A DNA stretch of 32,358 bases from an uncultured Bacteroides sp. (GCA_944320865.1 CALUJC010000037.1:1-32358), one strand, 5' to 3'. Shown: positions 6,473 through 15,173, numbered from the stretch's first letter. Numbers and translations: made by a program. Notes: generated from the sequence alone by a model not told the origin.

Positions 6473-6531
6473 GCCAAATTACTGAATGAATCCGCGCCAA
6501 ATTCCCTAATAAATACGTGCCAAATTCCCTA
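6473..6531 (+). repeat. Three iteron-like direct repeats, 23-bp period, ahead of the ATPase gene
   Basis: GCCAAATT begins at 6473, 6496 and 6519, exactly 23 bp apart. Copies 2 and 3 share GCCAAATTCCCTA. The full units agree on GCCAAATTnCnnAATnAATnCGn in copies 1 and 2, and the third decays after 14 bases. The period is not a multiple of three, so this is not a protein repeat. It lies 40-100 bp upstream of the -7 box, where an operator or initiator array would be expected. Confidence 0.65.
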
Positions 6532-6571
6532 TTTTTCTTTAGACGGAAGGCTGGAGTTCCATTTTTTTCAC

Positions 6572-6579
6572 TACCTTTG
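6572..6579 (+). promoter_or_regulatory. -7 box of the ATPase gene
   Basis: TACCTTTG matches TAnnTTTG and lies 16 nt before the ATG at 6596. It lies inside a longer open frame that starts at 6434, so the true protein start is 6596. Confidence 0.6.
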
Positions 6580-6595
6580 TCTAAACATTCAAGGT

Positions 6596-7879
6596 ATGGA
6601 GAGGTATAGACAGAGGATAATGGACAAGCTATTGGCACAAAAATTACAAGCCAAAGGCGCAGTGCTTATAGAAGGCCCCAAATGGTGCGGAAAAACGACT
6701 ACGGCAGAAGAGATTGCCACAAGCAAGGTCATGCTGGCAAGACCCGACACTAAAGAACAATTCAAGAGCCTGCTGGAAATAGACATGGACACCGCCCTGT
6801 CTGGAGCTCCCCCGATGCTGATTGACGAGTGGCAGACCGTTCCGAAACTCTGGGATGCGGTGCGGTACACTGTTGACCACCGCCGTGAAATGGGACAATT
6901 CATACTGACTGGTTCCGCCGTGCCGGACAAGGAGGCTGAGAAAGAGCGAGAACATTCCGGCACCGGCAGGTTTGCATGGCTCACCATGCGGCCAATGTCC
7001 CTGTTTGAATCCGGAGAGTCGAACGGAAGCGTAAGCCTGGCCACACTGTTCAACACCCCGGAAAAGATACTCGAAAAAAATGACTTGAAATTGCAGGACA
7101 TTGCATTCCTCATTTGCCGCGGAGGGTGGCCCATAGCCGTAGACCTTGCCGAAGAAGCAGCCTTAGAGCAAGCCTTCGACTACTACGATGCCGTGACGAA
7201 AGAAGACATCACCAAAGTAGACGGTGTGAAGCGGGCCTCGGAAAGGGTGCAACGCCTGATGCGGGCATATGCACGCCATCAAGGCACGCAGGCATCTATT
7301 GCGACATTGCGCGAGGACTTGAGGAACAATGATGCCACGACACTCGACGATAATACCATAACATCTTATCTTGCAGCATTGAGAAAGATTTTCGTCATAG
7401 AGGACATGCCTGCGTGGAATCCCAACCTACGCTCCAAAACCGCCATCCGGACTGCCGACACACGCTATTTTGTCGACCCGTCCATTGCCACTGCAGCCTT
7501 AGGCTTAGGTCCTGCCGACCTGATGGATGACTTGAACACGATGGGCTTCTTCTTCGAAGCCCTGTGCGTAAGAGATTTGCGCGTATTTGCCGAAGCGCTG
7601 AACGGAAAGGTATACCACTATCGGGACAAAAGCGGGTTGAAATGCGATGCCGTCATGCATCTGCGCAACGGAAAATACGGACTGATTGAAATAAAGCTGG
7701 GAGGACAGTCGCTGATAAGTGAAGGGGCAAAAACACTCAACCTGTTAGCGGAACAGATTGACACTTCCCGCATGAAAGCTCCGGCATTCAAATTGATTTT
7801 GACCGCCACCGGAGAATATGCTTTCCGACGCCCGGAGGACGGCATATACGTTGTCCCCATCGGATGTTTGAAGCCATAG
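6596..7879 (+). CDS. AAA_14 / DUF4143 family ATPase
   Basis: This 427-aa protein carries a Walker A motif GPKWCGKT (residues 27-34), a Walker B-type MLIDEWQ and a sensor-like FILTGSA, the layout of the AAA_14 ATPase domain. It ends in a DUF4143 domain whose GLKCDAV...GLIEIKLGG segment has the D...ExK spacing of a PDDEXK nuclease fold. Family members are widespread and often multicopy in Bacteroidales and archaea, and their function is not settled. ATG at 6596 is chosen because a -7 box sits just upstream and AAGGT precedes it. It stands alone, opposite in strand to the sulfatases on both sides, and separates the fourth sulfatase from the receptor operon. The three 23-bp iterons upstream may be its own control site. 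Signs of insertion are the truncated regulator and short repeats at its 5' side. Confidence 0.85.
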   Translation: MERYRQRIMDKLLAQKLQAKGAVLIEGPKWCGKTTTAEEIATSKVMLARPDTKEQFKSLLEIDMDTALSGAPPMLIDEWQTVPKLWDAVRYTVDHRREMGQFILTGSAVPDKEAEKEREHSGTGRFAWLTMRPMSLFESGESNGSVSLATLFNTPEKILEKNDLKLQDIAFLICRGGWPIAVDLAEEAALEQAFDYYDAVTKEDITKVDGVKRASERVQRLMRAYARHQGTQASIATLREDLRNNDATTLDDNTITSYLAALRKIFVIEDMPAWNPNLRSKTAIRTADTRYFVDPSIATAALGLGPADLMDDLNTMGFFFEALCVRDLRVFAEALNGKVYHYRDKSGLKCDAVMHLRNGKYGLIEIKLGGQSLISEGAKTLNLLAEQIDTSRMKAPAFKLILTATGEYAFRRPEDGIYVVPIGCLKP

Positions 7880-7925
7880 GAAATAGAGTAGCCCATACTG
7901 ATTCTCCCTACAGGCAACAAAAAGT

Positions 7926-7963
7926 GAGGCAGAAGCTTTGCCCTAATGCACGCTTCTGCCCCT
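7926..7963. terminator. Bidirectional terminator between the ATPase gene and the sulfatase operon
   Basis: GGCAGAAGC (7928-7936) and GCTTCTGCC (7952-7960) form a perfect 9-bp stem. On the minus strand it is followed by CTCACTTTTTG, fitting termination of the receptor-sulfatase operon. It also lies 48 bp past the ATPase stop, between convergent genes. Confidence 0.7.
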
Positions 7964-7994
7964 CCTTGTATTGTCTGCTTATGACGGGCACCGC

Positions 7995-9482
7995 CTACTC
8001 ATACTTGGCATGCAGCTTCGCCCGCAGTTCGGCCTGCAGGGCCTTGTACTTGGGGTTGTTGTAGAGGTTGTTGAACTCGTTGGGGTCGGCCTCGTAGTCG
8101 TAGAGCTCGCCGCCCTTGGCACCTTCGTCCCACTCGGTGTAGCGGTAGCGGTCTACACGGATGCTGCGCCCCATGGCGCGCTCGCCTTTCTTCATATAGG
8201 TCAGCGAGGGGTTGGCCACACGCAGCACCTGGCTATAAGCGGCGCCCTCCCACCGGGCTTCGGTGTCTTTCAGCAGAGGCAGCAGGCTGCGACCGTCCAG
8301 GTCGCGGGGCGTGCCCGTCAGGCCGCACACCTCGGCCAGCGTGGGGTAGACATCGAGCATCTCTATGACGCGCGACGTCTGGCCCTTGCCCCGCGTTATG
8401 CCCGGCACGGCAATGATGAGCGGCGTGCGGGTGGTGTGCTCAAAAAGGGCTTGCTTCATCCACATGCCGTGTTGGCCCAGATTATAGCCGTGGTCGCTGC
8501 AGAAGACAATGATGGTTTTATCGGCCAGGCCTTCCTCCTCCAACGTGTCCAGCAGCTTGCCCACCTGGGCATCCATAAAGGAGATGGAGGCGTAGTAGGC
8601 ACGCTTTACCTCGCGGAGCTTGTCTTCGGGCACGCCCCAGTTCAGGGGGTCGGTGAAGCGCTCGTAGAGGGGCTTGTTGTCCCAGTCGTCTTCAGGTACC
8701 TCGGGCAGCGTGATTTGCTCCATGGGGTAGAGGTCGAAGTACTTCTTGGGAGCCACGTAGGGAGAATGGGGACGGTAGAAGCCCATGGCGATGAAGAAAG
8801 GCTCATCCTTGTGCTCCTTTATCATGCTGCACACAATGTTGGCGCCGATGGCATCGGTGTGCTCGTCGTCCGAACCCTCGGTCATCATGAAGCTCAGGGC
8901 GCTGCCCAAGTGGCGTTGCGGAGTGTAGTTGATGACGCGGTCTTCCTGCGTCTTGTCTATACCGATAGGGTTGAAGGTATCCGTCCACGACTGTGGGTCG
9001 TCTTTGCCCGGCTTACCAATGTCGTTGGGTACGCCGGCATGAAACACCTTGCCCACACGCGCTGTGAAGTAGCCGTTCTTCTTGAACAGTTCGGGCAGGG
9101 TGACGGCAGCCGGCACATTGTCGCGGAAGTTGGCCACGAGGTCTGTCACCCCGGTATGCTCGGGCAAGTAGCCGGTGAGGAAAGAGGCCCGGCTGGGACC
9201 CGAGAAGGGGTATTGGCAATAGTTGTTGTTGAAGCGCACGGCGTTGCTGCGCAGCTTGTCCAGGTTGGGAGTCTTCACAATGGGGTCGTCAAAGCAACCC
9301 ATGTCGCAATTCAGGTCATCGGCCACGATAAACAGCACGTTGTACTTGCCGGCCTCAGCGGCGGAGGCATTCATTGACTGGGCTTTCTGCTGCGCCCAAG
9401 CATTGCCATGACTGCACATCAGCACCGAAAACAGGGTGACGGCCTGCGCCGTGGCATGGAGTTTAAAGTCGAAAGGTTTCAT
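7995..9482 (-). CDS. Ser-type S1 sulfatase, iduronate-2-sulfatase-like (S1_7-like)
   Basis: This 495-aa protein has an N-terminal signal peptide ending near NAWAQQ. The formylglycine motif is S94-GPSRASFLTG (serine type), with metal ligands in VADDLN (Asp55-Asp56). FYRPHSPYVAPKKYFDLYP, FCSDHGYNLGQHGMW and a C-terminal ELYDYEADPNEFNNL are hallmarks of the iduronate-2-sulfatase-like group, which I recall as SulfAtlas S1_7. It would remove a 2-O-type sulfate from uronic acid or a related sulfated sugar in the periplasm. It is the last gene of the receptor-sulfatase operon, 23 nt after the preceding sulfatase's stop, and ends before the hairpin at 7926-7963. The substrate is inferred from family resemblance only. 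Confidence 0.9.
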   Translation of the reverse strand: MKPFDFKLHATAQAVTLFSVLMCSHGNAWAQQKAQSMNASAAEAGKYNVLFIVADDLNCDMGCFDDPIVKTPNLDKLRSNAVRFNNNYCQYPFSGPSRASFLTGYLPEHTGVTDLVANFRDNVPAAVTLPELFKKNGYFTARVGKVFHAGVPNDIGKPGKDDPQSWTDTFNPIGIDKTQEDRVINYTPQRHLGSALSFMMTEGSDDEHTDAIGANIVCSMIKEHKDEPFFIAMGFYRPHSPYVAPKKYFDLYPMEQITLPEVPEDDWDNKPLYERFTDPLNWGVPEDKLREVKRAYYASISFMDAQVGKLLDTLEEEGLADKTIIVFCSDHGYNLGQHGMWMKQALFEHTTRTPLIIAVPGITRGKGQTSRVIEMLDVYPTLAEVCGLTGTPRDLDGRSLLPLLKDTEARWEGAAYSQVLRVANPSLTYMKKGERAMGRSIRVDRYRYTEWDEGAKGGELYDYEADPNEFNNLYNNPKYKALQAELRAKLHAKYE

Positions 9483-9505
9483 GTCGTTATACGTTAGATG
9501 TTTGA

Positions 9506-11227
9506 TTAAAAATTAAAGGTTTTCACATTCTCTTCATAGCCTATGCGCTTGGCATTGACCAGGAGGCGTTCGCCCGGGTTGAGGTGCAGCACCGTGCCTT
9601 CCTGGTAGACCTGCCACGGCGTGTCGGTTTCTTCCTCCACCCCGTTGGGCTGCTTCCCGATGACATAGCCTGAGTCGTAAGACTGGCGGATGACCTTCAC
9701 CTTCCCGTTTTCCTGCCCCGGCTTCAATATTTTGTAGCCGATGGAAGCGCCTTTCGTGGGGCAAGACAGGGTGTAGCCGCCTGCCACCTTGTGGAGCACC
9801 GGCTCGCCGGTGAGCGGTGCGTGGTCTTGCCCGTGCCACCAGTTGGTCACCATCTCTTTTTCGGACATGTAGGAAAGGTCGCCCACTTCGTCCATCCAGC
9901 GGCGGAAAGCGGTGCGCAGTTCTTCCAGCTTGCCTCTGTAGGCCGGGTCGTCGACCAGGTTGTGCAGCTCGTGCGGGTCGTTCACCACGTCGTAGAGTTC
10001 TTCCTGCGGCTTGGTAGGCTTGAACCAATCCTCCTGACAGGCGTCCAGTTTGCCTTCTTCGTGCAGTTGCAGCAGTTCGCGCATCATGGGGATGCCCAGC
10101 CGGTAGGTGATGTTCATGTACTTGGGACGGTCGGGCATGAAGTTGTAGATATAGCGGAAGCGCTTGTCGCGTACGCTGCGCACCCGGTCGTAGCATTCGT
10201 CCAGACGGTCGCGGGCGGCGTAGACGTATTGCCGCTTCTCCATGGAGGCCTGACTGCCCAAGAAGGCTTGCCCCTGCATGTAGTCGGGGATGTCGATGCC
10301 CGCCAGGGAGAGGATGGTGGGGGCAAAGTCTACCGAGCTGATGAGGTCGTCGTTGACTGTGCCGGCATGGGCTCCTTTGGGAAACTTCACGATGAAGGGG
10401 ATGTGCGTACCCCGCTCCAATATTTCGCGCTTCATCCAGGGCATGGTGCCGCCATGGTCGCTGAAGAAGAAAATGTAGGAGTTGTCGTACACGCCATCCT
10501 GCTTCAGCTGCTCAATGATTTGACCCAAGTGGAAGTCCATCAGCTGCACGTTGCTCAGCATGCGCGCCATGCAACGGCGGGCTTCTTCCGTGTCCTTATA
10601 GTAAGGCGGAAGGGTGACATCGGCCGGGTCGACCAGCAGTTCGGGATGCTCGTCAAAATAGGGCGACTGCTCAAAGAGCTGCGACTCGTGGGTGATGAAC
10701 AGGTTGAAGATGCTGAAGAACGGTTGCCCTTGGGGCGCATGCCGATAGGTGGCGGCAGAGCCGCACTCGTCCCACACCGTGACCGGGGCAATGAACTGGT
10801 AGTCGGTCTTCAAGTTGTTGGTGGTGTAGTAGCCGTGCCTGCGCAGGTATTCGGGGAACGCCTTGACATAATCCGGCAGGACTGCCGAATAGGGCGGCAC
10901 GCCTATCTTCCGGCTCACTTCGGGTGTCTCTATCTGTGTGCGCATGTGCTGCGTGCCTATCGACATGGGATACATGCCGGTAATGATGCACGAGCGGCTG
11001 GGCGCGCTGACTCCGGCCGTGGTGTAGACGCTTTGAAAACGCATGCCCTCGTCGGCCAGGCGGTCGATGTTGGAGGTGCTGACCACCCGGTCGCCATAGA
11101 CCGACATGTAGGGGGAAATGTCCTCGCAGGTTATCCAAATGATGTTGGGCTTCTCGTCTTGAGCCCGGAGGGCGGCACCCTGCATCAGCAGGGCACCGCT
11201 TGCCAAGAGTAAGGGATACGGTTTCAT
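9506..11227 (-). CDS. Ser-type S1 sulfatase, heparan N-sulfatase (sulfamidase)-like (S1_8-like)
   Basis: This 573-aa protein has a signal peptide ending near LRAQDEK. The formylglycine motif is S74-APSRSCIITG, preceded by WITCEDISPYMSVYGD, a wording typical of heparan N-sulfatase / N-sulfoglucosamine sulfohydrolase-like enzymes. FFFSDHGGTMPWMKRE supplies the metal and active-site segment. A C-terminal domain of about 100 residues (GYTLSCPTKGASIGYKI..., ending NFNF-like) looks like a beta-sandwich extension. The expected reaction is loss of N- or O-sulfate from glucosamine. Its ATG overlaps the stop of the upstream sulfatase (ATGA, 11224-11227), so the two are translationally coupled. The S1_8 label is from memory. 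Confidence 0.9.
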   Translation of the reverse strand: MKPYPLLLASGALLMQGAALRAQDEKPNIIWITCEDISPYMSVYGDRVVSTSNIDRLADEGMRFQSVYTTAGVSAPSRSCIITGMYPMSIGTQHMRTQIETPEVSRKIGVPPYSAVLPDYVKAFPEYLRRHGYYTTNNLKTDYQFIAPVTVWDECGSAATYRHAPQGQPFFSIFNLFITHESQLFEQSPYFDEHPELLVDPADVTLPPYYKDTEEARRCMARMLSNVQLMDFHLGQIIEQLKQDGVYDNSYIFFFSDHGGTMPWMKREILERGTHIPFIVKFPKGAHAGTVNDDLISSVDFAPTILSLAGIDIPDYMQGQAFLGSQASMEKRQYVYAARDRLDECYDRVRSVRDKRFRYIYNFMPDRPKYMNITYRLGIPMMRELLQLHEEGKLDACQEDWFKPTKPQEELYDVVNDPHELHNLVDDPAYRGKLEELRTAFRRWMDEVGDLSYMSEKEMVTNWWHGQDHAPLTGEPVLHKVAGGYTLSCPTKGASIGYKILKPGQENGKVKVIRQSYDSGYVIGKQPNGVEEETDTPWQVYQEGTVLHLNPGERLLVNAKRIGYEENVKTFNF

Positions 11228-12639
11228 TTCTTAGCGGGTTTTACATAGTCTCTGCCTCCGCCCACATGCTCAGGCTCCAGGCCGGGCAGCACTACCATGG
11301 GTACATTGTCGTCGGTGAATTTCCATTCGGGCAGTTGGTCCATCAAAGCCTGGAACTGCTTGCGGGCAGCTTCGGCTTCGGGCGTGCCCTTTCCTACTCC
11401 TATGGGGCGTTGCTCTTCGGGGTCGTTCACAAAGTCATAAAACTCCTCGTTGGAATAGAGTTTGTAACGCCGGTTCTTGAAGTAGCGGGCAGCATACTTC
11501 TCCAGACCTGCCTGCGGCACATGGTTGGCTTTGTAGTGCACAAAGACCCACTCGCGGGCGTTGGGATTCTTCTCCCCCTTCAGCACGGGCAGGAAGCTGA
11601 CGCCATCCACATCCCAGTCTTGAGGCACCTCCACCTGCATGGCTTCGGCAAAGGTGGGCAGGAAGTCGGTAAAGTCCATCATGTCGACAGTGGTGTGCTT
11701 CTTCAAGTCGTACTTGCCCCAACGGGCTAGCATGGGCACTGCGGTGCCGGTCTCTTTGGTAGTAGCCTTACCGCCGCGCACCACGGAGCCGTCTTTCATG
11801 GGCGTGGTGATGTATTGGGCTGTGCCGTTGTCTCCCACGAAGATGACGATGGTGTTGTCTGCAATGCCCAGTTCATCCAACTTGTCCATCAGCTTGCCGA
11901 AAATCTTGTCGCAATAGCTCACCATGTCGGGGAAGTACTTGTCAGCAGCCGTAAAGCGCAGCTTGGGGTCGATGTCCCAGTCATCGCTCTCGGGCGTGGG
12001 GTTGAAGGGGTCGTGCACCAGGGTCATGGCGTAGTAAGCCAGGAAGGGGCGGTCTTTGTTCTCCTCCATGAAGTTCATGACGTAGTTGGAGAAGTAGTCG
12101 GGGCCGTAATCATCCTGCGTGCAGTCGTCGTGCATCACGCCGTCGGCCTCAAACAGCGGCTGGGCATACTTGTTGCCCTTGTAACGCAGGTGGTAGAGGC
12201 AATAGTTGTCGAAACCGAAGTGGGCGGGCAGCTTGCTGTTGGTGCCGAGTTGCCATTTGCCGGCAATCATGGTTTTGTAGCCGGCCTGCTGGGCCAGCTG
12301 GGCAAAGGTGTGCTGGTCTTGATTCATGAAGCCGAATCTGGAGTAGTTCTTGTAATTATAGCGGCCGGTGAGCAGCTCTACGCGCGAGGGGGTGCTGAGC
12401 GGCTGGGCGGTAGCGTAGTTGAACTTCACACCCTCTTCGGCAAAGCGGTCGAGGTTTGGCGTGTGGTACGTGCTGCCATAGGTGCCCAGGCACTCTTTGC
12501 CCATATCATCGGCAAGGATGAGCAGGATGTTGGGACGCGGATCGGCGTTGCGGTCTTTCTTACTGTCTTTGGCTTGCGAAGCGGCGGGAAGCATAGCCAA
12601 GCACCCGCCTACGAGGCATGATAAATATTGGAGTTTCAT
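11224..12639 (-). CDS. Ser-type S1 arylsulfatase, subfamily not assigned
   Basis: This 471-aa protein has a signal peptide ending near SQAKDSKK. The formylglycine motif is S82-TPSRVELLTG, with LADDMG (Asp44-Asp45) for the metal and IFVGDNGTAQY in the position of the second metal segment. AGKWQLG replaces the common GKWHLG, so the usual His after the conserved Lys-Trp is Gln here. Together with GDNGTAQY this places the enzyme among arylsulfatase A-like enzymes, but I cannot give a subfamily or substrate. It is the first sulfatase after the receptor gene, 27 nt downstream of its stop, and overlaps the next sulfatase by 4 bp. Confidence 0.88.
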   Translation of the reverse strand: MKLQYLSCLVGGCLAMLPAASQAKDSKKDRNADPRPNILLILADDMGKECLGTYGSTYHTPNLDRFAEEGVKFNYATAQPLSTPSRVELLTGRYNYKNYSRFGFMNQDQHTFAQLAQQAGYKTMIAGKWQLGTNSKLPAHFGFDNYCLYHLRYKGNKYAQPLFEADGVMHDDCTQDDYGPDYFSNYVMNFMEENKDRPFLAYYAMTLVHDPFNPTPESDDWDIDPKLRFTAADKYFPDMVSYCDKIFGKLMDKLDELGIADNTIVIFVGDNGTAQYITTPMKDGSVVRGGKATTKETGTAVPMLARWGKYDLKKHTTVDMMDFTDFLPTFAEAMQVEVPQDWDVDGVSFLPVLKGEKNPNAREWVFVHYKANHVPQAGLEKYAARYFKNRRYKLYSNEEFYDFVNDPEEQRPIGVGKGTPEAEAARKQFQALMDQLPEWKFTDDNVPMVVLPGLEPEHVGGGRDYVKPAKK

Positions 12640-12666
12640 GTTTCTTGTTGTTTAAAGGTTATACGG

Positions 12667-14925
12667 TTAGAACTTTATTTGCGTCTTGAACTCTACGGTG
12701 AAGGGGCGGATATAGGTACCGGCCACCGGTTTGTCGTAATAAGGCGTGGGGTCGATGGCGGTGTTAGTGCCGGAGATGCGGCCTTGGGCACCGGTCTGGT
12801 TGAGCAGGTTCACCATGTTCAAGCTGAAGTTGATGTGCTTGTTGTACTTGTAGTCGAAGCCGGCGAACGTCTCCCACCGCGAGGGGAAGTAGAGCGAGGC
12901 AGGGTAGCTGCAAGGCTGCTTGCTGAAGTAGCGGGCACTGGCCCACACGCGGAACTTCTTCCACTCGTAGCTGGGGTCTATCTCTATCAGCGTCTTGGAC
13001 GTGGCGCGGGCAGGCACTCCGTTGTAGTTGTAGTGCTCGCCGAAGACGTCGAACTCGAAGTTGTCATATTTAGGATTCTGCAACGTCAGCATCAGATGCA
13101 GGTTGAAGCCCTTGAAAGGGGTGATGTTGGCATCGGTAACCCAGCCCAGGGTCTGGATGTCGTAGTTGAACGACAGCTTGGTGTTTTCGCCCGCCGAGTT
13201 GGTAAAGCCTCCGGAGGCTACAAGGTTGGAGCGGCTGATGTGGCTGATGCGGGAAATGATGCTGATCCACTTGCTGTTGAAGAACACACCGCCGGCAAAG
13301 TAGGGTACCACGTTGGTCTTGGCCAGGGGGTCGTTGCTCGTCTTGTACACGCTCAGGGCATCGGTAGCCTCAATGTAGTAGGCATCGCCTATCAGACCGA
13401 AGTTGTTCAAGATGTTCCAGGTCAGCGTGGCGGTGAAGCTCTTGTTGAAGTTATTCTTCTTTATCTTTTGCGTGTCGCCGGACACCCAGGTTTTGTCGGC
13501 CCACGTGTTGCGCACCTCGGTAGGTGCCCAGTTGCCATTGATGTGGTGCCACTCAAAGCGGGCGCCCAGGTCGAGTTTCAGGTTGGGAAGGATTTTCCAT
13601 TGCTCGGTGGCATAGATGGCATTGCGCGTCTCCGAGCCGTCGAAGTAAAGCATAGAGCCGTTGTAGTTCCACTGCCCGTAGCGGTCGGCCTGCGTGTTTT
13701 GCCAAGCACCGTTCACATAGCTTTGCTGGATGAGGTGCTGCGGATTCTCGGCTACTTCCTGCAAGAAGGAAAAGTAGCCCGTGGCATAGTTATCCACATT
13801 GGAGTAAGAAGACTGCAGCCCCACCAGCCACTGGTGCTTGCGGTGCTTCTTGCTCAGTTCCAGGCGGCCAAAGGCATTGTTGACAGGCGTGCCCGATGAA
13901 TACTGGTAGGTAGCGTTCTGCACCAATCCCGTGTAAGGCTGGTCGGTGGCCTTGTTGGCATAGATGTAGCGTTGGCCTTCTGTCGGGACGGTGGCATCCG
14001 TAATGGCAAAATAGGCGAACTCCCCACTACCCGCGTTGGCGTGTTGGTAGCGGAAACTATAGTCGAGGTTCATGCCGTTGTCGAAGGTGTGGTTGCCAAA
14101 GAGGTCGAGCATGTGTGTGCGCGTGCCGGTATCGTCCATGATGTTGATGTCCTTGTACTCACCGGTCAAGGGGTCTTTCACATGCCAGGTGATGGAGTTG
14201 CCCAGGTAATTGCCGTGGGAAATGTCGAAGTTGTCCAAAGCGTCGACCTGCTTGCCGTCGCGATAAATATAAGGCGACATCTTGGTATTAATCATCTTGG
14301 AGGTGACATGCTTATATTGCACGTTGAACTCGCCTTTCTTATACCTCTTGGTCAGGATGCCTTTGTAAAGTTGCGTTTTATCCAGGAAGCGGGTAAAGTT
14401 GACATTCGTTGTCCCCGGGTCGAGGTTGACAAAGGCGTTGGCGGCATAATACCAACCACGCTTCAGCGGGCCGCTCAGCGAGAGGTTGCCACTCATCAGA
14501 CCGAAAGAGTTGGTCTTGAGGTTGAATACTCCGGCAAACTTGTTGCCGCCTTTCTTGGAATTGGTAATCATGGATACGCCCACTTCGCCCAGCTTGATGG
14601 CCGTCTCCGAAAGATTGCGCGAGGTAGCTCCGGCAAAACTACCGTCCTGCCGCCAGGCCTGGTTGGTTCTCAGCGTGTAGGTGTCGTAGGTTACCGAGAG
14701 GCCGTTTTCCGTCACCACTGTGCCTCCCGTGGCTTCGGGCAAGCCCACGTTGATGAATCGCGGTTCGCTCTCACTGGAGGCGTTGAGCATCATGTTGTTG
14801 GCTCCGTGCTGCACGGTGGCCACCGTGTCTTTCACCGCTGCTTTCTGTTTCTGCGCTTGGGCAGGAAGGGCGCACACGGCTCCCAGCGCGAGTGCTGCCC
14901 AAAGTTTCATGTTCTGGTTTTTCAT
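12667..14925 (-). CDS. TonB-dependent outer-membrane receptor without SusD partner
   Basis: This 752-aa protein has a signal peptide (ALPAQAQ) and then a plug-like region (INVGLPEATGGTVVTENG ... GVSMITNSKKGGNKFAGV, SLSGPLKRGWYYAANAF). A long series of alternating aromatic strands typical of a 22-strand barrel follows, ending in EFKTQIKF with the C-terminal Phe expected of outer-membrane proteins. No N-terminal carboxypeptidase-like domain and no clear TonB box are visible, and no SusD lipoprotein gene is adjacent, so it is not a classical SusC/D pair. It should import a small ligand, plausibly a (de)sulfated oligosaccharide, using TonB energy. It leads the operon with three sulfatases and is transcribed divergently from the HTCS gene, which probably controls it through 14998-15076. 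Confidence 0.88.
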   Translation of the reverse strand: MKNQNMKLWAALALGAVCALPAQAQKQKAAVKDTVATVQHGANNMMLNASSESEPRFINVGLPEATGGTVVTENGLSVTYDTYTLRTNQAWRQDGSFAGATSRNLSETAIKLGEVGVSMITNSKKGGNKFAGVFNLKTNSFGLMSGNLSLSGPLKRGWYYAANAFVNLDPGTTNVNFTRFLDKTQLYKGILTKRYKKGEFNVQYKHVTSKMINTKMSPYIYRDGKQVDALDNFDISHGNYLGNSITWHVKDPLTGEYKDINIMDDTGTRTHMLDLFGNHTFDNGMNLDYSFRYQHANAGSGEFAYFAITDATVPTEGQRYIYANKATDQPYTGLVQNATYQYSSGTPVNNAFGRLELSKKHRKHQWLVGLQSSYSNVDNYATGYFSFLQEVAENPQHLIQQSYVNGAWQNTQADRYGQWNYNGSMLYFDGSETRNAIYATEQWKILPNLKLDLGARFEWHHINGNWAPTEVRNTWADKTWVSGDTQKIKKNNFNKSFTATLTWNILNNFGLIGDAYYIEATDALSVYKTSNDPLAKTNVVPYFAGGVFFNSKWISIISRISHISRSNLVASGGFTNSAGENTKLSFNYDIQTLGWVTDANITPFKGFNLHLMLTLQNPKYDNFEFDVFGEHYNYNGVPARATSKTLIEIDPSYEWKKFRVWASARYFSKQPCSYPASLYFPSRWETFAGFDYKYNKHINFSLNMVNLLNQTGAQGRISGTNTAIDPTPYYDKPVAGTYIRPFTVEFKTQIKF

Positions 14926-14969
14926 TTCGTTTGTTTTAGGTAGGGTTGTTTTTCAATTTTTTCCTGCAG

Positions 14970-14977
14970 CAAAGGTA
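14970..14977 (-). promoter_or_regulatory. -7 box of the receptor-sulfatase operon
   Basis: TACCTTTG on the minus strand matches TAnnTTTG, 44 nt before the ATG of the receptor gene. The bases 20 nt upstream (AAGC) do not resemble a -33 box, as expected for an activator-dependent promoter. Confidence 0.6.
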
Positions 14978-14997
14978 AGAGAGCAAGGGTGGCCGGG

Positions 14998-15076
14998 GCT
15001 TTCTGGTTCTTGCAACATGTTTTCGCAGCAGAAGGTAGTTTTTTCGTATTCTTGCATTTTTTTTCAAATTCTTGCA
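14998..15076 (-). promoter_or_regulatory. Candidate HTCS operator region, three copies of a TGCAAGAA motif
   Basis: On the minus strand, TGCAAGAATTTGAAAAA (15076-15060) and TGCAAGAATACGAAAAA (15056-15040) are tandem copies at a 20-bp period, 15/17 identical. A third, shorter match TGCAAGAACCAGAAAG starts at 15014 and ends about 21 nt from the -7 box. The second copy matches the motif upstream of the separate sulfatase (6274-6258) at 15/17 positions. Lying between the HTCS gene and the receptor gene, these are the best candidates for the HTCS binding sites. Confidence 0.6.
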
Positions 15077-15173
15077 AAGGGCAGGCTTTTACAGTACTGA
15101 TACACAATCGTTTTACCTATTCCCAAGAAAAATAAGAAAAGAAGGCTGTTTTTCCCCGATAACAGAAAAGCAT

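Noticed and set aside
6473-6531. CRISPR array
   Set aside because: The conserved part is only 8-13 bp with a fixed 23-bp period, so there are no spacers, and no cas genes are present.
12667-14925. SusC of a SusC/SusD pair
   Set aside because: No SusD-like lipoprotein lies before or after it, and the N-terminal SusC features are missing, so it is called a TonB-dependent receptor only.
7971-14943. Long plus-strand frames opposite the other sulfatases and the receptor (7971-9377, 9791-11212, 11815-12621, 12628-13899, 13972-14943)
   Set aside because: They have the same V/H/A/Q/L-rich shadow composition, no recognisable domain, and are fully covered by well-supported minus-strand genes.
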